DNA from: JAACFF01 sp963807975
Lineage (GTDB): Bacteria > Chloroflexota > Anaerolineae > Promineifilales > Promineifilaceae
Direction of reading: 5' to 3'
NCBI GenBank assembly: GCA_963807975.1
Contig: CAWEDV010000001.1
Coordinates: forward strand, 1,984,001 to 2,048,000
DNA length: 64,000 nucleotides
Shown: piece after piece, positions 8,902 to 17,567 of the stretch
Layout of the letters: the number at the start of each line of letters is the position of its first letter
How positions within the stretch are numbered: the stretch's first letter is position 1
Notes under the pieces: model-generated
The model's input: only the letters and a program-made list of their open reading frames with translations
Told to the model about the DNA's origin: nothing
Databases searched by the model: none
Program-made: the position numbers and the translations under genes

Positions 8902-9354
8902 ATGGCAACTTTGGCTACCAGCAAAGATTGGTTGTTTGTGATTTTTATGCTACTAGTTGGCTGTGGAATGGTAGTGACCAATAGCGGCTGTAAGACAAGC
9001 ACAATAAATTCAACAAGGGAAGATAGTATGGCTGATATCCTTATCTTGCAGGAAGATCATGGAAAACGTTATGAGGTAAAACCAGGGACCAGGATTGAGG
9101 TGCGATTAGTGGATAACCCAACGACTGGCTACCGCTGGCAGGTCGCTGAATTTGATACACAAATCATCAATCTTCAAGAGAAGGATTTTAAGACAGCAGA
9201 GGGAGCAGGTATTGGGTCTGGAGGGACCCGATATTTTATGTTTACGGCCAATACTCCCGGAACTGTAAAGATTGATTTTTTACTTAGCCGGGAATGGGAG
9301 CCAGTAGAAGCAGCCATTGACCAGTTTGAAATTACGATTCACGTAAAGGATTAA
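8902..9354 (+). CDS. Chagasin-family (I42) cysteine-peptidase inhibitor, probable lipoprotein
   Basis: The C-terminal 110 residues carry the three loops that define chagasin-type inhibitors of papain-like peptidases: NPTTGYRW, a GIGSGGTR loop, and REWEP near the end. Length and order fit family I42. From ATG 8902, which directly follows a stop codon, the N-terminus reads as a lipoprotein signal: Lys8, a hydrophobic stretch from Trp10, and lipobox LVGC with Cys21. This start has no Shine-Dalgarno. An alternative ATG at 9028 has AAGGGA about 8 nt before it and would give a cytosolic inhibitor, better matched to a peptidase without a signal peptide. Its position after a C1 peptidase strongly suggests that peptidase is its target. 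Confidence 0.85.
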   Translation: MATLATSKDWLFVIFMLLVGCGMVVTNSGCKTSTINSTREDSMADILILQEDHGKRYEVKPGTRIEVRLVDNPTTGYRWQVAEFDTQIINLQEKDFKTAEGAGIGSGGTRYFMFTANTPGTVKIDFLLSREWEPVEAAIDQFEITIHVKD

Positions 9355-9363
9355 TTAAACAAT

Positions 9364-9942
9364 CTACGAGTTTCTGCCTTGGATACCTTCGTAGTGGGAT
9401 CGGATTTGGGCGATGTCGGACTGCACATCGCCTGATGGCTCAATGGTGGGACCAATACCCATCACTTTACGGCCGTAATCGAAGCGCACTAGAACAATTG
9501 GCACCTCTGCTCCTTGAGCAATGTGGTAAAAGCCCGTTTTCCACTCGCGCACCTTCGATCGCGTCGCTTCAGGCATAATAGCGATAACAAACTCATCGCG
9601 ACTATTAAATGCCTCAATTGTTTGCTCAACGATCCCAACGCCCTGGCTCGCGCGGTCAATTGGAACACCACCCAGCCATTCCATAACCCCTCCGATAGGC
9701 CACTTGAACAGAGATCTTTTGCCCATCCAGAAAATCTTAACATTTAGAGAAAACAGGGTGGCCATGGTTAACACGAAATCCCAGTTGGACGTATGGGGTG
9801 CACCGACCAGGACAAGCTTTGAACGGTTAGGGATATCAGCTTCAATGCGCCAGCCGAAGATCGACATGAAGGATTGAGCGATTAGCTGCGAAAGACGGTT
9901 GCCTCTTTTGGGCAGGGCATCGCCGACTGCGGGAACGTCCAT
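9364..9942 (-). CDS. 1-acylglycerol-3-phosphate acyltransferase family protein (PlsC-like)
   Basis: A 192-residue member of the PlsC/lysophospholipid acyltransferase superfamily, which transfers acyl groups onto lysophospholipids or related acceptors at the membrane face. The catalytic HX4D motif is HTSNWD, in the segment beginning GAPHTSN. A second block GGVPIDRA supplies the substrate-binding Arg, and IMPEATRS corresponds to the EGTRS-like motif. The protein is shorter than classical PlsC and lacks a clear N-terminal transmembrane helix, as in small homologues that act as peripheral enzymes. It converges with the inhibitor gene, whose stop lies only 10 bp from its own, and is otherwise alone. 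The acceptor is unknown. Confidence 0.82.
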   Translation of the reverse strand: MDVPAVGDALPKRGNRLSQLIAQSFMSIFGWRIEADIPNRSKLVLVGAPHTSNWDFVLTMATLFSLNVKIFWMGKRSLFKWPIGGVMEWLGGVPIDRASQGVGIVEQTIEAFNSRDEFVIAIMPEATRSKVREWKTGFYHIAQGAEVPIVLVRFDYGRKVMGIGPTIEPSGDVQSDIAQIRSHYEGIQGRNS

Positions 9943-10175
9943 ATTCTTCCTTGTGAGCCTGTTAAGATGAGTAGGATCGGGTGCTCATGATAATCTTACT
10001 TCATCCAAATAAGAATTTGCAATACAGTTTAGCGCCGTCCTCATATTTAGATGGCCAATCCTTCATTAAATCTTGCCTATCAACCACCTGCCTCGGCGCG
10101 TCAAACATGATAATATTCCTGTCGCTGTTGGTCCTGGCTACCACGGCGAATAGATAATCAATTTTGGAAAATTTT

Positions 10176-11279
10176 ATGCCATATTATGAAGCCGCCGGCA
10201 ATATGCATATGCACACGCCCTATTCTGATGGGGAAAAATACCACACCGCGATTGCCGAAGATGCCATCAAGGCAGGACTCGATTTTGTCATTGTCACCGA
10301 CCATAACATATGGGTACAAGGCGTCGATGGCTACTATGAGAATGAAGATGGACGTGTTCTGCTGTTTACCGGTGAAGAAGTGCACAATGTACGACGCCAG
10401 CCACAGGCGAGCCATTTCCTGGCTTATGGAGCACAAAAGGAACTGGCTGACTTAGCACCTGATCCTCAGAAGCTGATCGATGAGACGATAGGGGCAGGTG
10501 GGTTTGGGTTTTTGGCTCATCCCCATGAAAAGGACTTGCCTATCGTGAATGAGCCTAATCTGGGCTGGCACGATTGGGATATCGACGGTTACTCGGGACT
10601 AGAAATCTGGAACTATATGTCGAGTATGAAGAACCGTCTGGCGGATGCCCTGAACAATATGCGCTGGCAAAATCGATTATTCGGCAACCTGGTCGCGGTG
10701 CGCATTGCGCTTAACCCGCAGAAGACGATCACAGGACCTGAACCAGAAACTTTGGCGCTGTGGGATGAGCTGTTGGCGCAGGGAAAACGGATCGTGGCCA
10801 TCGGCAACAGCGATGCTCACGGTACACCGATGAGCATGGGACCTATCAAACGGGAGATTTTCCCTTATGAATTCCTGTTCCGTGCCGTCAATACTCATAT
10901 TATAATGCCTGAACCATTCAGTGGTGATGTGGAGCATGATAAGCAGCTTGTTCTCGATGCGCTGGGTCAGGGTCATGCCTGGGTCGGCTATGATATGCCG
11001 GGTTCTACGCGGGGCTTCAAGTTCAGCGGCAAAGGGAAGGGCAAAGGTATTATGGGCGACCAGATCAAGATGGACGCTGGTGCTACACTACAGATTCTGG
11101 CACCTTCCCGCTGTGATATTCGCCTGATCAGACATGGCGATATTGTGGCGCAGGTTAAAAATGAAACTACTTTAACGCATATGCCGCTGGAGCCTGGCGC
11201 ATACCGGGCAGAATGCAGAATTCCCTATCTGGGACAGAAACGGGGCTGGATTTTTAGCAATCCTATCTATTTATATTAA
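10176..11279 (+). CDS. PHP-domain metal-dependent phosphoesterase
   Basis: A PHP-fold hydrolase. The metal-binding blocks are MHMHTPYSDG near the N-terminus, VTDHN about 35 residues later, a Glu in TGEEVH, HPHEKD in the middle, and GNSDAHG in the C-terminal half. These match the H/D ligand series of PHP phosphoesterases that act on nucleotides, histidinol-phosphate or similar phosphomonoesters. The C-terminal quarter is a small beta-rich domain after a glycine/lysine-rich loop. ATG 10176 is preferred to an in-frame TTG 12 nt upstream. Neither has a strong ribosome-binding site. It is followed after 12 bp by a DprE2-like reductase and then a DprE1-like oxidase, so a role in the same phospho-sugar or lipid-linked pathway is an inference. 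Confidence 0.82.
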   Translation: MPYYEAAGNMHMHTPYSDGEKYHTAIAEDAIKAGLDFVIVTDHNIWVQGVDGYYENEDGRVLLFTGEEVHNVRRQPQASHFLAYGAQKELADLAPDPQKLIDETIGAGGFGFLAHPHEKDLPIVNEPNLGWHDWDIDGYSGLEIWNYMSSMKNRLADALNNMRWQNRLFGNLVAVRIALNPQKTITGPEPETLALWDELLAQGKRIVAIGNSDAHGTPMSMGPIKREIFPYEFLFRAVNTHIIMPEPFSGDVEHDKQLVLDALGQGHAWVGYDMPGSTRGFKFSGKGKGKGIMGDQIKMDAGATLQILAPSRCDIRLIRHGDIVAQVKNETTLTHMPLEPGAYRAECRIPYLGQKRGWIFSNPIYLY

Positions 11280-11291
11280 AAGAGATTTTAT

Positions 11292-12083
11292 ATGGCAGAG
11301 AAAGCAAATCCGGTCAGACGGCCGTTAGAACCACAAATGCGCGCTATCGTCATCGGCGCTTCATCAGGCATTGGGGCCGCCCTTGTGCGGCGGCTGGCCT
11401 TACAGGGATACCGCGTGGCGGCACTGGCACGGCGGGAAGAGGAACTGATTAGGCTCAGTGAAGCAATAAACGCCAATCTACCTGAGCGAGAGGATTCACG
11501 CGTATTGGTTTACGCCCATGACGTCACGGATTTTGACGCGGTTCCGGCCCTATTTCAGGAAATCGTGCGTGATCTTGGCGGCCTGGACTTGATCGTCTAT
11601 GTGGCGGCCGTTCAGCCAGTCATGGACCTCAATGAATATAATTTCGACAAAGATGCGGCGATGATCCAGGTCAATCTACTAGGCGCTATCGCCTGGCTCA
11701 ACCAGGCAGCAATGCGTTTTGAGCGCGCGCAGCGCGGACAAATTGTGGGCGTCAGCTCAATCGCCGGCGATCGGGGACGAGTTGCCGGTCCGGTTTATAA
11801 CGCGAGTAAGGCGGGACTGAACACCTACCTGGAGGCGCTGCGCAATCGCCTGGCGCGGCGCGGTGTAACAGTTACGACCATCAAACCCGGTTTTGTGGAC
11901 ACCAAGCTGCTGGCCAATGCCAAAAAGACATTTTGGGTTATTTCACCAGAAGATGCCGCGGCCCAGATTTACCTGGCCATCTCACGCAAGGCGGGGACAG
12001 TATATATTCCCAGGCGCTGGGGGTTGGTCGGCCTCATCATCCGCCATATCCCATCATTCATATTTAAGTGGATGAACTTTTAG
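11292..12083 (+). CDS. Short-chain dehydrogenase/reductase resembling DprE2
   Basis: A classical short-chain dehydrogenase. Its nucleotide-binding motif is GASSGIG after VIVI; the catalytic residues are Ser in VSSIAG and YNASK (Tyr and Lys), followed by KPGFVDT. From memory, the C-terminal end (IIRHIPSFIFKW) resembles the end of mycobacterial DprE2, the NADH-dependent half of the decaprenylphosphoryl-ribose 2'-epimerase. The gene directly downstream looks like DprE1, the FAD half, which strengthens the call. In such pairs DprE1 oxidises a polyprenyl-phosphoryl sugar to a 2'-keto form and DprE2 reduces it. The true sugar substrate in this organism is unknown. The start at 11292 follows a weak AAGAGA element. 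Confidence 0.82.
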   Translation: MAEKANPVRRPLEPQMRAIVIGASSGIGAALVRRLALQGYRVAALARREEELIRLSEAINANLPEREDSRVLVYAHDVTDFDAVPALFQEIVRDLGGLDLIVYVAAVQPVMDLNEYNFDKDAAMIQVNLLGAIAWLNQAAMRFERAQRGQIVGVSSIAGDRGRVAGPVYNASKAGLNTYLEALRNRLARRGVTVTTIKPGFVDTKLLANAKKTFWVISPEDAAAQIYLAISRKAGTVYIPRRWGLVGLIIRHIPSFIFKWMNF

Positions 12084-12125
12084 CAGCAGGATTTTCCCGG
12101 CAGCTTTTGCGTGAATAGGTCACAA

Positions 12126-13634
12126 ATGATGCCAGACGGTTTTCGGGAAAATGGAAGCAACTTAATCATGATCGAAGAAAAATCAATAAAGAAAACGGAA
12201 GACGAAAATTCTTCGTCAGCAACCAGTTTGCTGCTGACAGATCACCTGGAGCGTGTATCAGCCTGGGGCGGAGCCAGCAGCAGTGTGAGCTATGTCTACC
12301 GCCCTACCACGGTCGATCAGCTTTACGAATTACTTCTCTTGGCCAAGAAGAGCGGTCGAAATCTTGGCCTGCGCGGCGGCGGCAACAGCTACGGAGACGC
12401 GGCCCAGAACAGCGAGAATATGCTCCTGGATATGCGGCGCATGAACCGCATCCTGGAGTGGAATCCGGAGAGCGGTATCGTGCGCCTTGAACCAGGCGTG
12501 ACGATCTCGCAGTTGTGGCAGTATGTCCTGGAAGATGGCTGGTGGCCTCCCGTGGTCACAGGCACCAGTCTGACTACCATTGGTGGCTGTGCAGGCATGA
12601 ATGTCCATGGCAAAAATGCCTACCAGGCGGGACCGATAGGGGACCATATCCTGGAATTTGAGATGATGATCCCATCAGGAGAGCTCATCACATGCAGCCG
12701 TGAGAAAAATGAAGATCTTTTCTTCGCCGCCATCGGTGGATTTGGCATGCTGGGTATATTCACCAGCATCACGATGCAGTTGAAACGGGTCTATTCTGGC
12801 CTGCTCGACGTCCATACGGAGACACAGCCTGACCTGGCAGGCATGTTTGACTACTTTGAAACCTATCTAGAAAACTCCGACTATATCGTCGGCTGGATCG
12901 ACGCCTTCGCTAAGGGCGCCGGTTTGGGCCAGGGGGATGTGCACCGCGCCAATTATCTACCTCCTGGCGCCGATCTGGCTCCCAGTCAAACCACGCGTCT
13001 TGATTACCAGCATCTATCGCCCAATATGTTTGGCTTTTTGCCGCGTTCGGTGATTTGGCTCTTTATGCGCCCGGTCATGAATAACCTGGGCACAGCCTTT
13101 ATTAACAAGGCCAAATATGTATCAGGACGTGTCCTGGGAACCAAGCAGGTTCGCCAACCGCACGCGGCGTTCCACTTCTTGCTGGACTATGTACCTGATT
13201 GGAAGAACGCTTATGGTTCGGGCGGTCTGATCCAGTACCAGCCGTTTATCCCCAAGGAGACGGCAAAGGATGCCTTTGCCGATTTGCTGCGGGTCTGCCA
13301 GCGACGCGGTTTGCCCAACTACCTCACCGTATTCAAGCGACATCGCCCAGATGACTTCTTGATGACCCATGCTTTGGACGGTTATTCGCTAGCCATGGAC
13401 TTTCGCATCACGGAAAAGCGCCGCTCACAGATCGCGGTTTTAGCTCGAGAACTAGATGATATTGTGCTTTCCGCTGGGGGCCGCTTCTATTTCGCCAAGG
13501 ACAGTACGCTGCGACCGGAAATCGCCGAAGCGTTCCTGGGTCTGGAGACCATTGAACAGTTCAAGGGTTTGAAACAGCGCGTTGATCCGGACAGCTTGCT
13601 GCAGACAGATCTTTGGCGGCGCATATTTCGCTGA
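12126..13634 (+). CDS. FAD-linked oxidase resembling DprE1 (decaprenylphosphoryl-ribose oxidase type)
   Basis: About 500 residues of the VAO/PCMH FAD-oxidase family. The PP-loop region reads LGLRGGGNSYGDAAQ, followed by VTGTSLTTIGG and MNVHGKNAYQAG, closely resembling DprE1. The substrate domain keeps IQYQPFIP and VFKRH blocks and ends KQRVDPDSLLQTD. The first 45 residues are poorly conserved, so the start is uncertain. ATG 12126 has an AGG 7 nt upstream, GTG 12111 lies earlier, and ATG 12168 has GGAAG about 9 nt upstream. It follows the DprE2-like gene by about 40 bp and ends in a strong terminator, closing the PHP-SDR-oxidase operon. It would act on a lipid-linked pentose, but the actual substrate is an inference. 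Confidence 0.82.
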   Translation: MMPDGFRENGSNLIMIEEKSIKKTEDENSSSATSLLLTDHLERVSAWGGASSSVSYVYRPTTVDQLYELLLLAKKSGRNLGLRGGGNSYGDAAQNSENMLLDMRRMNRILEWNPESGIVRLEPGVTISQLWQYVLEDGWWPPVVTGTSLTTIGGCAGMNVHGKNAYQAGPIGDHILEFEMMIPSGELITCSREKNEDLFFAAIGGFGMLGIFTSITMQLKRVYSGLLDVHTETQPDLAGMFDYFETYLENSDYIVGWIDAFAKGAGLGQGDVHRANYLPPGADLAPSQTTRLDYQHLSPNMFGFLPRSVIWLFMRPVMNNLGTAFINKAKYVSGRVLGTKQVRQPHAAFHFLLDYVPDWKNAYGSGGLIQYQPFIPKETAKDAFADLLRVCQRRGLPNYLTVFKRHRPDDFLMTHALDGYSLAMDFRITEKRRSQIAVLARELDDIVLSAGGRFYFAKDSTLRPEIAEAFLGLETIEQFKGLKQRVDPDSLLQTDLWRRIFR

Positions 13635-13640
13635 AAACCA

Positions 13641-13673
13641 AAAAGCCCGGGCTTCTTGAGAAACCGGGCTTTT
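13641..13673. terminator. Bidirectional intrinsic terminator
   Basis: AAAAGCCCGG (13641-13650) pairs with CCGGGCTTTT (13664-13673) around a 13-nt loop. A-rich and T-rich flanks serve both the oxidase gene and the convergent small gene. Confidence 0.85.
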
Positions 13674-13674
13674 A

Positions 13675-14085
13675 TTATTCTTCCTCTTCGGCTCTTCTCT
13701 TGGCCGCAGCCATGAGTCCTTGAGCTATGACTTCCGCATCTTCATAACGGGTGAAGAAGTTGTGCTCACCAGTGAGCGTGGTCAGACGCATGTGAATGGC
13801 CCGGCTGTCGTCAGCCTCATAGGCTATGGTAATTTTTCGGTCGCCAAGATCCTCTACTAAAGACCAGTACTCACTGGAAAAGGTTTCCCGCGGCTTTAAA
13901 TTCCCATCGGCATCTTCTTGCCGTCCAGCCACAAGCCTTTGCAAATGGACCAGATATTTTTCCGCCTCAGGAATCAGGTCGAGCACCTCTGCCTCAAAGA
14001 CGACGCGAATATAATCACCCTGGGGCAGATGCCAGGCAAACTGCAAAGGGAATGATTCTCCGACTTTGTATTGTGCTGTGGGCAT
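13675..14085 (-). CDS. Hypothetical protein, 136 residues
   Basis: A small soluble, acidic protein that I do not recognise. It has no signal peptide or transmembrane segment. The N-terminal half is beta-rich and aromatic (LQFAWHLPQGDYIRV). A central segment contains PRETFSSEYW, and the C-terminus is a helix ending in a Glu-rich run. Predicted strands such as RKITIAYEADDSRAIHMRL suggest a compact alpha/beta fold. It sits between two strong terminators and so appears to be a single-gene unit, just downstream of the sugar-transport ATPase on the same strand. No function is proposed. Confidence 0.65.
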   Translation of the reverse strand: MPTAQYKVGESFPLQFAWHLPQGDYIRVVFEAEVLDLIPEAEKYLVHLQRLVAGRQEDADGNLKPRETFSSEYWSLVEDLGDRKITIAYEADDSRAIHMRLTTLTGEHNFFTRYEDAEVIAQGLMAAAKRRAEEEE

Positions 14086-14101
14086 TATCTATCACAAAGA
14101 A

Positions 14102-14133
14102 AAAGGCCGCTGCTCGCGGGAGCAGCGGCCTTT
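14102..14133. terminator. Strong intrinsic terminator
   Basis: A perfect 14-bp stem (AAAGGCCGCTGCTC with its complement) and a GCGG tetraloop lie just downstream of the ABC ATPase stop. On the minus strand the stem is followed by TTTTTCTTT. Confidence 0.9.
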
Positions 14134-14150
14134 ATATCTTGAAATGAAGG

Positions 14151-15251
<1,101 letters not shown>

Positions 15252-15332
15252 CTAATATCTCCCTTTGCGTCTTGCTCGCAATTAACTAATTCAGTGGGGT
15301 TACTGATTTACCGATAGAAATCTTCTGCAATT

Positions 15333-15353
15333 TGTGACCGATAAACGATCACA
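15333..15353. promoter_or_regulatory. Imperfect 21-bp palindrome upstream of the sugar ATPase
   Basis: TGTGACCG and CGATCACA are near-perfect inverted half-sites separated by 5 bp (one C/T exception). The site lies about 80 bp upstream of the ATPase start, a position suited to a sugar-responsive repressor or a Crp-type activator. No regulator gene is adjacent. Confidence 0.4.
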
Positions 15354-15427
15354 GACTGACTATATCGACAGGTAAGTGATAAGTCAATGGAAATCGGCAA
15401 ATTTGTCTAATTGCGTGGTGTTAGCGT

Positions 15428-15781
15428 CTATTTTGACGGTTGTTTGCGGGTTCTTTTTTGTGGTGGAACGTAAAATCCATCCAGAACCGCAAGCTCTAAA
15501 ATACTGGGAGGCAAGTCTTGCGAAAGATGGTTGGCAAAGTCGGTTATCCAGTTGGCGACGCTCTGGTGGTTCACGTCCAAAAGACGACCGATTTGGCGCA
15601 GGCTGTTGCCTTCAAGGTGCAGTGTCAAAGCTTGCAGCCGTACCTCTTCATCATAACCACGATCCTTGGCCTCGGGGGTGTAGCGACAGCCACATGATTT
15701 ACAGCGAAAACGCTGGCTGCCAGCGGTCGTAAAACCATCCTTGATTTGTGATTGCTGAAAACTGCATTTTGGGCAGCGCAT
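15428..15781 (-). CDS. IS1-like InsA-type transposase fragment
   Basis: A 117-residue protein with a zinc ribbon (CPKC near the start, then CKSCGCRY) followed by a helix-turn-helix (LRQIGRLLDVNHQSVANWI). This is the N-terminal half of IS1-type transposases. The sequence ends shortly after a segment aligning with the beginning of the catalytic part, and no DDE-containing continuation or terminal inverted repeats are visible, so this is a remnant or an InsA-only protein. ATG 15781 is preferred over the upstream in-frame start at 15862. The longer form would overlap the kinase gene, whereas the shorter one leaves 17 bp. The gene lies between unrelated genes, consistent with an old insertion. Confidence 0.6.
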   Translation of the reverse strand: MRCPKCSFQQSQIKDGFTTAGSQRFRCKSCGCRYTPEAKDRGYDEEVRLQALTLHLEGNSLRQIGRLLDVNHQSVANWITDFANHLSQDLPPSILELAVLDGFYVPPQKRTRKQPSK

Positions 15782-15798
15782 GAGGTAATGGCTTGCGA

Positions 15799-16782
15799 TC
15801 AGAGAACTGTGAGCAGAACGGCGACAATTAATAAGCCAAAGGCAACAAGAATCGCTATCCAATTGGCCTGCAAAATATCGGTCACGCCTTCAACATTTAG
15901 GTCCCCATTGCTTTTAGACGGACGGCGGACTTTACCGGTGAGAGCGCCTTGAAATTCGCGGGCAGAACTGGGACGGGCATCAGGATGCATTTCCAAGGCC
16001 CACATTACCGCGTTTGAAACCTGGCGGGACAGCTTAGGGTCCACTTCCCTGGGCGGTTTGAGCACACTGGGATTCAAGAAGCGTGCTTTGGCATGGGGCG
16101 GTGGAAAATCTGTCAACAAGGTATACAGCGTGGCGCCAAGGGCGTAAATGTCGGTGCGCGAATCGGTGTGTCCCCCTTCACCACCATACTGCTCCAGCGG
16201 TGTGTACATGATCGTGCCCTTGCCTTGAACGACAGTGATGGTGCGCGCATCCTCGGTAGCCTGTACTTTTACGAGACCAAAATCAACGAGTTTGATGCGA
16301 TGGTCAGGTGTCAGCTTGATATTGGAGGGCTTGATATCACGATGGACAACGGGCGGGTCCCGGTGATGCAGATAATCTAGGGCGTCAACTATCTGTTCGG
16401 TCCAGGCCAACACGGTCGCCTCGTCCAACGGCCGTCCTGCATCGCGGCTTTCCACCAGGATCTGCTGCAAGTCACGTCCAGGCACATAATCCATGACCAA
16501 ATAGTCGTTGCCTTCATCGGTAAAGAAGTCAGATACCTTGGGCAGATTGGGATGATCCAATTGGGCCAAAATACTGGCTTCTTTCAGGAATTGGCTGTGC
16601 GCCTGGTCGCGCATCTCTCCAGTAGCCAGAGGGTCTGCAGGCAGTACTTTTACAGCACAAATACGCCCAGGCAAACGCAGGTCTTCCGCTCTATAAACAC
16701 TGCCCATGCCTCCCTGGCCAGCAATGTTGGTTAGTCTGTAACGTTGGCGTAAAATAGTATCGTTGGTATGTACTGCTAGCAT
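15799..16782 (-). CDS. Membrane-anchored serine/threonine protein kinase
   Basis: A 327-residue Hanks-type kinase. Diagnostic elements are the glycine loop GQGGMGSVY, the invariant Lys in CAVKVL, the catalytic loop HRDIKPSN, and DFG in LVDFGLVK. An activation segment leads to YTPLEQYGG. After the kinase domain (about 14-275) comes a short polar linker, then a single hydrophobic helix at the extreme C-terminus (about 303-325) with almost nothing outside. No PASTA or other sensor domain is present, so the input signal is not obvious. It is divergently arranged with an FHA-domain regulator 94 bp away. FHA domains bind phosphothreonine, so the neighbour is a likely substrate or effector. Confidence 0.93.
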   Translation of the reverse strand: MLAVHTNDTILRQRYRLTNIAGQGGMGSVYRAEDLRLPGRICAVKVLPADPLATGEMRDQAHSQFLKEASILAQLDHPNLPKVSDFFTDEGNDYLVMDYVPGRDLQQILVESRDAGRPLDEATVLAWTEQIVDALDYLHHRDPPVVHRDIKPSNIKLTPDHRIKLVDFGLVKVQATEDARTITVVQGKGTIMYTPLEQYGGEGGHTDSRTDIYALGATLYTLLTDFPPPHAKARFLNPSVLKPPREVDPKLSRQVSNAVMWALEMHPDARPSSAREFQGALTGKVRRPSKSNGDLNVEGVTDILQANWIAILVAFGLLIVAVLLTVL

Positions 16783-16876
16783 CGTCAGGAATTATAGCAG
16801 AATGGGTAAGAACTGCGTCTTTTATACATAATTATTTACCCAAAATGTTGGCGGCGGTTTAGGCAAAGGAGATGTC

Positions 16877-17524
16877 ATGAGCGATCAACCAGTTTTAATC
16901 ATGCGTGAAGGAGAATTGGCCGGACAACAATGGACAATGGTCGCGGATGAATTCTTGATCGGGCGTGGAGGTGAATGCGATCTCGTGTTACCGGAACGGC
17001 AGGTTTCACGCCACCATGTGAAGATTTTGCGCGAGGACGGTCGTTTCATTCTGCAAGATCTGGGTAGTAAAAACGGCACACACCTGAATGGCAACAAGGT
17101 CTCTGGGCGCGCGGTGATCATGGATGGGGATGAAATTCAGATAGCCCTGGCAGTCAAATTGGTATTCATCGGCACTGGGGCCACCTTACCGCTCACCTTT
17201 GACCCCCCTAAACCGGAAAAATCATTGGCCATTAATGAGGCAGAACGTTCCGTAAATATCAACGGTCGCCGGCTGGATCCCCCTCTTTCCTTGGCCCAGT
17301 TCCGTTTGCTAAAATTGCTTTTTGACGCCGATGGGGCTGTATGCAGCCGGGACGAAATTGTGGAAGTGGTCTGGCCGGGCACAGAGGGGATCGGCGTATC
17401 CGAACAAGCAATTGATGCCCTCATTCGCCGCCTACGGGATCGTCTCGCAGAATTAGACCCGCACAATTATGTGGTCACCGTGCGTGGTCACGGTTTTAAG
17501 ATGGACAATCCCACGAATGTTTAA
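16877..17524 (+). CDS. FHA domain fused to OmpR-type winged-helix DNA-binding domain
   Basis: A 215-residue regulator. Residues 1-98 are a forkhead-associated domain with IGRG, the SRHH motif in RQVSRHHVKI and the LGSKNGTHLNG strand, all residues that read phosphothreonine. Residues about 112-212 are a transcriptional-regulatory C-terminal winged helix (LSLAQFRLLKLLFDADG, then a recognition helix near AIDALIRRLRDRL and a VRGHGFKM wing). This replaces the usual receiver domain with a phosphothreonine reader, so DNA binding could respond to a Ser/Thr kinase rather than a histidine kinase. AAAGGAG lies 5 nt before the ATG. The divergent Ser/Thr kinase gene supports the pairing, which remains an inference. 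Confidence 0.92.
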   Translation: MSDQPVLIMREGELAGQQWTMVADEFLIGRGGECDLVLPERQVSRHHVKILREDGRFILQDLGSKNGTHLNGNKVSGRAVIMDGDEIQIALAVKLVFIGTGATLPLTFDPPKPEKSLAINEAERSVNINGRRLDPPLSLAQFRLLKLLFDADGAVCSRDEIVEVVWPGTEGIGVSEQAIDALIRRLRDRLAELDPHNYVVTVRGHGFKMDNPTNV

Positions 17525-17532
17525 CATAGTAA

Positions 17533-17567
17533 CCCCCAGTTTTGCCTAAAACCGGGGGGCTTTTTTT
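17533..17567 (+). terminator. Intrinsic terminator
   Basis: CCCCC pairs with GGGGG and inner GTTTT with AAAAC, with a single A/C mismatch, followed by a seven-T run (17561-17567). It ends the FHA regulator gene and overlaps the end of the convergent CpXC gene. Confidence 0.85.
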
